The position numbers were made by a program, and so were the translations under genes. A stretch of DNA of 32,198 bases from JBAVVD01 sp049697115 (lineage in GTDB: Bacteria > Acidobacteriota > Aminicenantia > Aminicenantales > UBA4085), in NCBI GenBank assembly GCA_049697115.1, contig JBAVVD010000043.1, positions 1-32,198 on the forward strand, given 5' to 3'. A model generated the notes under the pieces. The model had not been told where the DNA came from. It searched no databases and saw only the letters and a list, made by a program, of their open reading frames with translations. This document shows, one piece after another, positions 15,682-22,880 of this stretch (positions are counted from its first letter, which is position 1; every line of letters begins with the position of its first letter).

Positions 15682-17316
15682 CTAAAATCCTCTGGCGAAT
15701 AAGGCCCAGAATTTATCTCCCATTTCCCAGTATTTATGGATGGCGGCGCGCGCGAAATCGCCGGTGTATTTGGTCAGATATTCTTTGAGTTGGACCGCAT
15801 CCTCCTCCGTTTTTCCTCCGTTGTAGACTTCCACGGCCATTTTTTCGATAGAGGACAGCTCACAAAAAGCCCTCTCCTCAAACTCCTTGATCGCCTCTTC
15901 GATATATTTTCCCGCTTCTCCCCATCGGACTGTCGCCAGCCGGTTGGCCCGCCGGAACGCCCAAGCCGCCGAGTCGGTTCGGAAGCGGTGCTGGGCGCAA
16001 ATTTCAAAGCTCGACGGAAATTGAGTCACTCCGGCAAAGATGGGGATTCTTGCGCTCTGTCCGGGATTATCAAATGCAAACCAGCAAATTCCACCCACTG
16101 GATCAGGGAGCCAATCCCGGCACTGAATGATTTGAGAATAGGCGCATCCCGCGATGGCAATGGGCCGATAATACTCCACAGCGCCGGGTTTTAAAGTATT
16201 GAGGAGATCCATTAAATCGCGGGACATCCAGGGATTGGCGACAGGACTTTTAATGATTCTATCTCCCCGGCGCTCCTTGACCTTCAGATTTTTGGTCATG
16301 TCATATGCGGTTCCCCCATAGGTTTCTCGATAAAATTTCATAATATCCCTGACAGAGACTTTTTTTTCGGGTTTGACCGAGAAAGGAAGTTCATCCACAT
16401 TCATATCCAGTTTTAAAGAAGGAGCGAGTGTACTGAGGACATAGAATTCACGGATGGAGAAAGGTTTCTGTCCACTGTAGACTTTCCAGAACTTGAACGG
16501 CTCTCCGCTTTTGGGGTCATACCAGCCCTTTTCGACGGCAAAAGAGATCACATTATCAGAGGCCATACAGTTCTTGGGGTCATCCATCTTCAACTCGCTG
16601 ATTCTCGGGATATTGGCTGAAATACCCACATGGTCATCGGGAATGCGGACAGCGGCCCAGATAGCGCCTTTTTCGCGAAGTCCTGTTCCAAAGATTTCAA
16701 AATGCCAGACTTCCTTGGGATCGGCAACCGTCAGGCATTCTCCTTTATCCCCGTAGCCGTATTCTTTGACCAGCTGGCCGGCAAGCTGAATCGCCTCCCG
16801 AGCGGTTCGGCATCTTTCAAGCATTATGCGCGCCAGCTCTTCGATGAGAAACATGCCCTCACTATTAAAGAGCACACTTTTTCCCCGAATGGTGGTCTCT
16901 CCTATGGCGAGCTGGTGTTCGTTCATGCAGGGGTAGGCAGTATTGAGAAAGGCGTAGGTCTCCTCCACCTGGGGGATTTCGCCTTTTTCTACAATCCCGC
17001 TTAAATCCCGGGAAGTCTCACCATGCATCTTGCCGGAATAAATTTTTGTATTTGTTCCTGGATAGTGTTTGGCGGCAGGGACGATGTTCAGCCACATTCG
17101 GTAATTGCCGTCGCAGGTATGAGCGGTGATGACCGAGCCGTCCACAGTGGCGAGACGTCCGGCCATGATACTGGTACAGCCTTCTTCTTCAACCTCAAAA
17201 TTCCGGGGAATGTCCGGGGACTGGGCGGGAATCGATATTCGGCCCAAGTTGACAAGGAAAAGAAAAATAATAATCGCAAATCTAAGTTTCTTTAAAAGAC
17301 GGCTCGTCGGACCCAT
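15682..17316 (-). CDS. Exported C69-family dipeptidase (first copy)
   Basis: A 544-residue peptidase of family C69 (PepD-like, Ntn-hydrolase fold), which cleaves dipeptides with broad specificity. An N-terminal signal (basic residues then FAIIIFLFLVNLG) predicts export. The nucleophile is Cys47 in EEEGCTSIMAGRLATVDGS, expected to become N-terminal after removal of the propeptide, followed by the conserved HTCDGN. It has a good ribosome-binding site (AAGGAAGGTGA) and a strong promoter at 17353-17381. It is divergent from a homologous gene at 17819-19573 with the same domain layout, so the pair probably arose by duplication. The 230-bp stretch downstream (15452-15681) is AT-rich with no convincing gene. 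Confidence 0.88.
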   Translation of the reverse strand: MGPTSRLLKKLRFAIIIFLFLVNLGRISIPAQSPDIPRNFEVEEEGCTSIMAGRLATVDGSVITAHTCDGNYRMWLNIVPAAKHYPGTNTKIYSGKMHGETSRDLSGIVEKGEIPQVEETYAFLNTAYPCMNEHQLAIGETTIRGKSVLFNSEGMFLIEELARIMLERCRTAREAIQLAGQLVKEYGYGDKGECLTVADPKEVWHFEIFGTGLREKGAIWAAVRIPDDHVGISANIPRISELKMDDPKNCMASDNVISFAVEKGWYDPKSGEPFKFWKVYSGQKPFSIREFYVLSTLAPSLKLDMNVDELPFSVKPEKKVSVRDIMKFYRETYGGTAYDMTKNLKVKERRGDRIIKSPVANPWMSRDLMDLLNTLKPGAVEYYRPIAIAGCAYSQIIQCRDWLPDPVGGICWFAFDNPGQSARIPIFAGVTQFPSSFEICAQHRFRTDSAAWAFRRANRLATVRWGEAGKYIEEAIKEFEERAFCELSSIEKMAVEVYNGGKTEEDAVQLKEYLTKYTGDFARAAIHKYWEMGDKFWALFARGF

Positions 17317-17352
17317 AGTTCACCTTCCTTCCTTGCTTTATGAGTTCCAATA

Positions 17353-17381
17353 ATTATGTAAAGCGGAGAGCTCCCTGTCAA
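17353..17381 (-). promoter_or_regulatory. Sigma70-type promoter for the first C69 dipeptidase
   Basis: Read on the minus strand: a perfect -35 TTGACA (17381-17376), 17-bp spacer, and -10 CATAAT (17358-17353). The start codon lies about 37 bp downstream. One of the best promoter matches in the window. Confidence 0.6.
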
Positions 17382-17417
17382 TACAGAAAGCATCCCCTGA
17401 CAAGTCATATCCTGAAG

Positions 17418-17447
17418 TTGACATTCCTCTCTGTCTTGCGATATAAA
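17418..17447 (+). promoter_or_regulatory. Sigma70-type promoter for the second C69 dipeptidase
   Basis: A perfect -35 TTGACA (17418-17423), an 18-bp spacer and TATAAA (17442-17447). If used, it gives a leader of about 360 nt before the ATG at 17819, and this leader contains the 41-bp repeat, the palindromic element and a 12-bp hairpin. It lies 37 bp from the opposing promoter at 17353-17381. Confidence 0.5.
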
Positions 17448-17547
17448 AGTCTATGTCCATGGGCTTCCATTCACTTCAATTCATCTCTAAGAAACATCCT
17501 GTTAACCGGAAGGATCAAATCCATAAGTGCGCGGATAAGGATAATGA

Positions 17548-17588
17548 ATACAAACGCAATAAATGACGTGACAGAATATATGCAGCGC
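17548..17588 (+). repeat. Copy 2 of the 41-bp dispersed repeat
   Basis: 38 of 41 bases match 3548-3588 in the same orientation. The last six bases overlap the left arm of the large palindrome that begins at 17583. It could be read as a start of a small frame (ATG at 17544), but two of the three differences from copy 1 would change amino acids, so coding is not supported. Confidence 0.7.
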
Positions 17589-17702
17589 TGGGGCCGCCCC
17601 CAGCCCCCGAACCCCGGGGAACCAGTCCCGTCGGTTCCCCCCATCGGAAAAGCCGATGGGGTCCCCCTCCGCTACGGGGGCTTGAGGGCGGCCTCAGCGC
17701 TG
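17583..17702. repeat. GC-rich multi-hairpin palindromic element
   Basis: The outer arms (17583-17609 and 17675-17702) begin and end with CAGCGCTG and pair nearly throughout. Inside are GGGGAACC (17616-17623) with GGTTCCCC (17633-17640), and CCCATCGG (17640-17647) with CCGATGGG (17653-17660) around an AAAAG loop. CCCCC (17663-17667) could alternatively pair with the right arm. The result is a branched structure of a stem with at least two perfect hairpins, resembling REP/REPIN-like or MITE-like repeats. No transposase gene is near. Confidence 0.75.
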
Positions 17703-17745
17703 ATCAAACATTGGTACTTTATTTATTACGTCAATAATAGAATCA

Positions 17746-17773
17746 GGGACGGTTCTCAATGGAGAATCGTCCC
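17746..17773. repeat. 12-bp hairpin in the dipeptidase leader
   Basis: GGGACGGTTCTC (17746-17757) pairs with GAGAATCGTCCC (17762-17773) across an AATG loop, with one G-T wobble. It lies 45 bp before the ATG and has no T-run after it, so it is not a standard terminator. Hairpins of this type are often ends of small elements moved by single-strand transposases; that reading is inference. Confidence 0.6.
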
Positions 17774-17818
17774 TATTTGATTAACACATTGATTAACACA
17801 AAGGAGGCAACGAGGAAA

Positions 17819-19573
17819 ATGAAAAAAATTCTTTACACGGCTTTTCTTCTTTTCGCGGCTGTAGTCCTGATCCAGGTCTCCATCTACAGCGGGCCGGAGT
17901 TCAAATCCTGTGAATCCTGCCTTGAACCGCCTGTTTCAGATGCCTGCACGGTGATTATGGTTGGAAAAGACGCTTCTGTCGACGGGTCGGTCATAAGCAC
18001 CCATACCTGTGACTGCGGACTGTGCGATTGGACCTGGCGTTATATTCCGGCCGCAGACCACGAGACCGGCTCAACGCGCAAAATATATCATGTCGACCAG
18101 TTCAGAACCTGGCCTCCAAGCGTGGGCCTGAAATGGGATCAATATACGAATGATTTTACCGGCCTTGAAATCCCCGAGGTTCCTCATACGCACGGCTTCC
18201 TCCTCGGTGCTTTTGGCTACATGAATGATATGCAGGTGGCTATCGGGGAGTCGACCATCGGCTGCCAGAAAAAAATGGAAAATCCCACTCCCTCGGCCAA
18301 ATTCGACATCACCATGCTTACCTTCCTGGCCATGGAAAGAGCCAACACAGCCCGGGAGGCCATAAAAATCATGGGAGAGCTGGCGGAAAAACACGGATAT
18401 GGATTTACCGATACGGGAGAGATGCTGGCTCTTTCCGATCCGAAAGAAATCTGGATTTTTGAAATCATGCCTGTCGGTCCCCTGTGGACGCCGGAGAGCG
18501 GTAAACCAGGAGCTGTCTGGTGCGCCCAGAGAATTCCCGACGACCATGTCAGCGTCTGTCCAAACGAATCGCGGATCGGAGAAATCGACCTGAACAACAA
18601 AGACTATTTCATGGCTTCGCCCAATGCCGTCTCCTTCGCTGTGGAAAACGGTTTTTACGACCCCAAGAGCGGAAAGCCCTTCATCTGGAAAAGAGTCTAC
18701 TCCCCGCAGGACGTGAGCGCCGCCGGCAGCAACGGGTCCAGAGTGCGCCTCTGGCGCTTTTTTGACCTTGTCGCTCCCTCAAAAAAATTCAGCCCCGAGA
18801 CACCGAACATGGATTTTCCTGTCTCCATCAAGCCGGAAAAAAAGCTCTCTGTCTACGACGTTATGGTGATGACCCGCGATAAATGCGAGGGAACACCCTT
18901 TGATCCGGCCCGGGGACTTCAGGGAGGCCCGTTTTCAAATCCGAATTTTCTCCCCTACGGCTTCAAACTGGAAGACCAGACCTATAACACTTCCCGCGTC
19001 ATCGGAGTCAACCGCGCTGAATACGTTACAGTCACTCAGTGCCGGGGATGGCTTCCCAATCCGATCGGGGGAATCGTTTGGCTGGCCTGGGGCGCCCAGG
19101 ACACATCCTGCTTCTTCCCCCTCTATGCCGGAATCACCGAAATTCCAAAGTCGTTTGAAATCGGAGACCATTGGGAATTCAACAAAAACTCCGCCCGGTG
19201 GGCCTTTGACTATGTCGATTTCCACACCCAGGTGCTCTATTTCCTGGCCATCCAGGATGTCCGTGATGCCCAGAAAAAATGGGAAAAATCCGCCGTCGAC
19301 CGCACTCCGGCGATCGATAAGGTCACCCTGGAGATTTATCAAAAAGACCCGGCTCAGGGCCGGCAGTTCCTGACCGACTACTGCCTCAATAACGCCAACC
19401 GCGTCATCGAAGCCTGGTGGGATCTGGGCCATCGGCTGCTGGTCAAATACAACCACCTCTGGATTTACGACTCCAAGACAAGGAAGAGAAACCGCCTGGA
19501 ATTCCCCGAATGGTACCTCAAGGCCCTTATTGAATACAACAAACTGAAACCTCAGTCTGAGACAAACAAGTAA
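17819..19573 (+). CDS. Exported C69-family dipeptidase (second copy)
   Basis: A 584-residue paralogue of the divergent dipeptidase. The start is set at the ATG at 17819 because it follows AAGGAGG and gives a clean signal peptide (MKKILYTAFLLFAAVVLIQV); the frame is open further upstream to 17759, but that part crosses the leader hairpin. The nucleophile is Cys43 in DACTVIMVGKDASVDGS, followed by HTCDCGLCDW. An unusual Cys-rich stretch (Cys31, Cys34, then Cys43) precedes and contains the catalytic region. Later motifs (VTQCRGWLPNPIGGIVWLAW) match the other copy. It probably acts in the periplasm on peptides. Confidence 0.88.
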   Translation: MKKILYTAFLLFAAVVLIQVSIYSGPEFKSCESCLEPPVSDACTVIMVGKDASVDGSVISTHTCDCGLCDWTWRYIPAADHETGSTRKIYHVDQFRTWPPSVGLKWDQYTNDFTGLEIPEVPHTHGFLLGAFGYMNDMQVAIGESTIGCQKKMENPTPSAKFDITMLTFLAMERANTAREAIKIMGELAEKHGYGFTDTGEMLALSDPKEIWIFEIMPVGPLWTPESGKPGAVWCAQRIPDDHVSVCPNESRIGEIDLNNKDYFMASPNAVSFAVENGFYDPKSGKPFIWKRVYSPQDVSAAGSNGSRVRLWRFFDLVAPSKKFSPETPNMDFPVSIKPEKKLSVYDVMVMTRDKCEGTPFDPARGLQGGPFSNPNFLPYGFKLEDQTYNTSRVIGVNRAEYVTVTQCRGWLPNPIGGIVWLAWGAQDTSCFFPLYAGITEIPKSFEIGDHWEFNKNSARWAFDYVDFHTQVLYFLAIQDVRDAQKKWEKSAVDRTPAIDKVTLEIYQKDPAQGRQFLTDYCLNNANRVIEAWWDLGHRLLVKYNHLWIYDSKTRKRNRLEFPEWYLKALIEYNKLKPQSETNK

Positions 19574-19667
19574 TCTCAATCCAATGAAGTCAACGCCATT
19601 CATATTGTGACATATTGGGGTGTGCCGGGGCGGCTGTCATAACGGCCGACTCCGTTAAGGAAAAACA

Positions 19668-20408
19668 ATGGATTCCGCCGCCCTCTTCATTCTCGTCACA
19701 GCCGTCATCTTCCTGTCCTCTTTCATCCGCGCCTTTCTCGGCTTTGGCGATGCGCTCGTGGCCATGCCTATTCTGGCCGTGCTCATCGGCATAAAGTCAG
19801 CCACTCCCCTAGTCGCTTTTTGCAGCACAACAAGCGCCGTCACGATCTTAATAAAAAGCTGGCGAAAAGCGGACATCAAGGCCACGGTCCGCCTGGTTTT
19901 ATCCACCATCGCAGGAATTCCTTTCGGCCTGATCTTCATCACCAGAGTGCCCGAGGGCTATCTGAAACTTGTCCTGGGGTTGATTCTCATCCTCTACGGT
20001 CTGTACAGTCTGAACAGGCCGCGCTTCCAACTCAAAAAAGACTCCGCTCCCGTCTCTTGGGTGTTCGGGCTCACTGCCGGAGTCCTGGGCGGCGCCTACA
20101 ACACCAACGGACCTCCGATCGTCATCTATGCCAGCCTCCGCCGCTGGCCGCCGGAACATTTCCAGGCCACTCTTCAAAGCTATTTTCTTCCGACCGGCCT
20201 TCTGGTTCTGACCGGCCATGGACTGGCGGGTCTATGGACGGTCCGGATTCTGAGATTCTACCTCGTGGCGCTGCCGCTGGTTCTTCTGGCCGTATATCTG
20301 GGGAGAAAGGTCCACCGATCTTTGAAGCCCGGGCAGTTCAACACATATGTCCATGCGTTTCTTGTGGGAATGGGACTTCTTCTCATCCTGCGTTCGGGTC
20401 TATTATAA
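19668..20408 (+). CDS. TSUP (TauE/SafE) family membrane transporter
   Basis: A 246-residue protein with about eight predicted helices, of the TauE/SafE (TSUP) family, whose studied members export sulfite, sulfoacetate or related organosulfur anions. Two inverted-repeat halves show the family motif: GFGDALVAMP near residue 25 and GGAYNTNGPPIVIY near 143. AAGGA precedes the ATG. It follows the dipeptidase by 94 bp on the same strand and is not coupled to it. The substrate is unknown; release of sulfur compounds from amino-acid breakdown is possible but only inference. Confidence 0.85.
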   Translation: MDSAALFILVTAVIFLSSFIRAFLGFGDALVAMPILAVLIGIKSATPLVAFCSTTSAVTILIKSWRKADIKATVRLVLSTIAGIPFGLIFITRVPEGYLKLVLGLILILYGLYSLNRPRFQLKKDSAPVSWVFGLTAGVLGGAYNTNGPPIVIYASLRRWPPEHFQATLQSYFLPTGLLVLTGHGLAGLWTVRILRFYLVALPLVLLAVYLGRKVHRSLKPGQFNTYVHAFLVGMGLLLILRSGLL

Positions 20409-20419
20409 AAAAGAAGCAT

Positions 20420-20443
20420 GGCTCGGCCAGCCGATTGTTTTTT
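20420..20443 (+). terminator. Possible Rho-independent terminator after the TSUP gene
   Basis: A short GC stem (GGCT/AGCC or TCGG/CCGA within GGCTCGGCCAGCCGA) is followed by TTGTTTTTT. The stem is only four to five base pairs, so this is a weak call. It sits 12 bp after the stop codon, between convergent genes. Confidence 0.35.
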
Positions 20444-20478
20444 CACGGACACCCACCCGGAATGTTCGGATCGACCCG

Positions 20479-21222
20479 TCATAAATTAATGAACTTCTGA
20501 ATTTCTTCGTTATTTCGGACTTTTTCAAATTCCTTTTCTTGGCCAATTCTCTGCCAGTCCTGGAAGCCTGCCTGTTTAGCTATTTTCAGGTAAAACAACG
20601 TTTTTTCGATATTTCCGACTGAGGCATACATTTTCGCATAAGTAAAATTGACTTCAGCGGAAGTGAACGACGGAGAGGAGAAATCCTTGATGAAGGCTTT
20701 ATTCTTTTCTAAAAAATCTGGATCAAGCTCAATTCCCTTTAACAGATGTTCCTCCCCCTTCTCAACCTGTCCCTGAATGATGAGGAGAGTGCCCAGACTA
20801 AAATGCGCAGAAGAACTATCGGGAGCCAGGAAGATGGTTTTCTCGAAAAATGTCCTGGCATCATCATAGTCTTTGTTCATCATAGAGATGCTTCCCAGGT
20901 TGTTATATGCAGAGGCATAGGAGGGGTCCAATTCTATGGCTTTCCGACATTCTTCCTCAGCCAACACATAGTTGTCTTGCTGAAAATAGGCAATTCCAAG
21001 AAGATTATGAGCCTGGGCTGAATTTGGATTTATTTGAAGAGCCAGATTAAACTGGGCCATTGCTTTTTCTGTTTTTCCCTGTTCTAAAAAGAAGCTCCCT
21101 TGTCTCAGACAGGATCTGAAATCCGTTGATTGAGATGGAGATATGGACGCCTCTTCCTGAACGGCGCATGCGGAAAACAGAAAGAATAGAGCTGTAGTTA
21201 AGAGGAAAATCCAAGTTTTCAT
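20479..21222 (-). CDS. TPR-repeat lipoprotein
   Basis: A 247-residue protein with a lipoprotein signal (lipobox LFSAC, Cys19) and several tetratricopeptide repeats from about residue 35 to 165 (AHNLLGIAYFQQDNYVLAEE, AYNNLGSISMMNKDYDDA, AHFSLGTLLIIQGQVEKGEE), then a partial helical region with a TPR-like repeat at 190-220. TPR modules bind other proteins, so a periplasmic or outer-membrane scaffolding role is likely. AGGGAGA precedes the ATG. The gene is visibly more AT-rich than its neighbours and has none in the same operon. The 249-bp region 21223-21471 upstream holds no gene; it contains an AT-rich stretch and an 8-bp palindrome GTCCGGAC. Confidence 0.85.
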   Translation of the reverse strand: MKTWIFLLTTALFFLFSACAVQEEASISPSQSTDFRSCLRQGSFFLEQGKTEKAMAQFNLALQINPNSAQAHNLLGIAYFQQDNYVLAEEECRKAIELDPSYASAYNNLGSISMMNKDYDDARTFFEKTIFLAPDSSSAHFSLGTLLIIQGQVEKGEEHLLKGIELDPDFLEKNKAFIKDFSSPSFTSAEVNFTYAKMYASVGNIEKTLFYLKIAKQAGFQDWQRIGQEKEFEKVRNNEEIQKFINL

Positions 21223-21471
21223 TTTAAATCTCCCTTTGAACTATATATAAACTATTTCCCTATTCACTATTATCTGAGGCTGCTGGTCATTAATATACTG
21301 ATATCAATCATAGTCCTTCTCCCGGCTCTGCGCAATACCGATAATGCCCCCCCCAATTTGCCAATAGAACATGAAGATGAGGTCCGGACGGTCCCTTCGG
21401 CAATTTCAGGATGCCCCATTTTTATGAATAATCAAAAGTGTCCCAGATTTTCCCCCTGAGAAGGAGATTAC

Positions 21472-22860
21472 CTATTTCTTGAATGCGTGAAGCCAGCCGC
21501 TGAAATAAGCCACGGCCAAGACAGCAACAATGGAGACCAATCCAACAAAATAGGGCAGAACGACTCCGAAACTGGAAATCAATATCGGAGCCGCTGCCGT
21601 GATGAATCCCCCGCCCAGTAGGGGTTCATAAATAATCTGTTTGAAGCCGAACGACCTTGCCGCCGGGGTTTTGAAGTTCGGGTCGGCAACGCGCAACAAA
21701 AGAAGGCCCAGTGCGGTGACTCCTGTCTGCATGCCGTATTCCGTGATGGCCCGCTCAAACCAGGCGTCCGGAAGCATGCGCGGGGCGATAAACCAGGTGG
21801 CAATAATGACCCACACGAGGCCGACAAGCATGAGGATGGAAAACGGCCAGAAATAGGCAATAAACACGTCCAGCTTGATGGAGGCAATGGCCGAGACGAC
21901 CAAAAAATCAAGGGCCAGACCCAGGATGCGGTCAAATGTTTTTCTGTCAAAGTATTTGGAGAGCCCGGTCTTTCCGGCAAAAATCTGAATAAACAGGCCT
22001 CCCAGCATCGCCAGGGGAAAAAGCGGAAAGCTTCGGAACAGGTCGGGCTCCATGCCCGCACTCAAGCTCTTGATGCCCTTGAGCATATACCACCCGATGA
22101 GAATCGCCACTCCCACAAACGCGCCGTGAAAAGCCAGCGGCTCAAGAGCCTCAGGGGAGATGGTGATGGTCGAGCCGTGGGACCTTTTTTCCGGGGGAAT
22201 CAGTCCGCGAATCTCCTCATGTGAGAGCTGTTTCGGAGATTTGATGACTTTGGTGAAATGGCGTCTGGCCGCCATATTGATCATGGCCATCCCGAAAACA
22301 ACAGCGCTGATAATGCCGACCGTCGCTGACATCAGCCCGAGGTCAGAACCCGCCTCAAAACCAAGCTGGTGGAAGCCTTCCGCCATTCCGGCCGCAGTCC
22401 CGTGACCGCCGGAAAAGCCGATCTCCAGAAGACACCCGAAGAAATTGGGGACGCCGAATAACGGCGTCAGCAGAACAGCGGTGATCCCAATCCCGACTAT
22501 ATACTGCCCCATTCCGACCAGCCACCCATAGCACAGCTGCGGGCCGCCCTCTCTCCATATGGACTTGAAAGAGGGGACGGAAAATCCGAGAAAAAGACAG
22601 GCAAAAACGATGTTGATCAAGCGCCCCGGATAGAGCGCCCAGGAATTCATCATGTCCTGAGGAATCACAGTAAAGAGATACTTTCCACAGGCGAACGGCC
22701 CCAGAAGAAGCCCGAGAAAACCCGCAATGACCGACGCCGGCAGAAAGAGTTTCTGCAGAAAGACCAATTGTGCCCGCAGATATTTGCCGATAAGGAGCAG
22801 AAGGCCAAGCCAGCAAATATCCACCATCAGTGAATTGAGTAGATCGCCGGTTATCTCCAT
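21472..22860 (-). CDS. gltS: Sodium/glutamate symporter GltS
   Basis: A 462-residue inner-membrane carrier of the GltS (ESS) family, which takes up glutamate with sodium. The family pattern is clear: a first helix, then LPASVIAGFLGLLLGP, GGHGTAAGMAEGF (about 150-165) as the first re-entrant loop, and an inverted repeat in the second half. It is longer than the E. coli protein (about 400) because of the cytosolic loop after LSHEEIRGLIPPEKRSHGST. It starts 20 bp after the AOR-family gene with AAAGGAAAT as ribosome-binding site, so the two are likely co-transcribed. The pairing suggests uptake of glutamate or a related acid feeding the AOR-linked pathway. Confidence 0.92.
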   Translation of the reverse strand: MEITGDLLNSLMVDICWLGLLLLIGKYLRAQLVFLQKLFLPASVIAGFLGLLLGPFACGKYLFTVIPQDMMNSWALYPGRLINIVFACLFLGFSVPSFKSIWREGGPQLCYGWLVGMGQYIVGIGITAVLLTPLFGVPNFFGCLLEIGFSGGHGTAAGMAEGFHQLGFEAGSDLGLMSATVGIISAVVFGMAMINMAARRHFTKVIKSPKQLSHEEIRGLIPPEKRSHGSTITISPEALEPLAFHGAFVGVAILIGWYMLKGIKSLSAGMEPDLFRSFPLFPLAMLGGLFIQIFAGKTGLSKYFDRKTFDRILGLALDFLVVSAIASIKLDVFIAYFWPFSILMLVGLVWVIIATWFIAPRMLPDAWFERAITEYGMQTGVTALGLLLLRVADPNFKTPAARSFGFKQIIYEPLLGGGFITAAAPILISSFGVVLPYFVGLVSIVAVLAVAYFSGWLHAFKK

Positions 22861-22880
22861 CCGTATTTCCTTTTTGACTT

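Larger units (their letters stand above)
17448..17818 (+). other. Long non-coding leader of the second C69 dipeptidase gene
   Basis: Between the promoter and the ATG lie about 100 bases with no recognised structure (17448-17547), the second 41-bp repeat, the multi-hairpin palindrome (17583-17702), an AT-rich stretch with TTACGTCAA (17727-17735) that mirrors TGACGT of the repeat, the 12-bp hairpin (17746-17773) and the ribosome-binding site AAGGAGG (17801-17807). It looks like an element inserted into the leader. Open frames crossing it are not convincing as genes. Confidence 0.5.

Noticed and set aside
3548..17588. Composite transposon or genomic island bounded by the 41-bp repeats
   Set aside because: No transposase, integrase or target-site duplication is visible, and gene content and composition inside match the outside. 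The repeats are reported, the island claim is not.
17340..17780. Open frame of 146 codons across the intergenic region between the dipeptidases
   Set aside because: It runs through the GC-rich palindrome, has low-complexity Pro/Gly content forced by the repeats, and no ribosome-binding site or family signal at its start.
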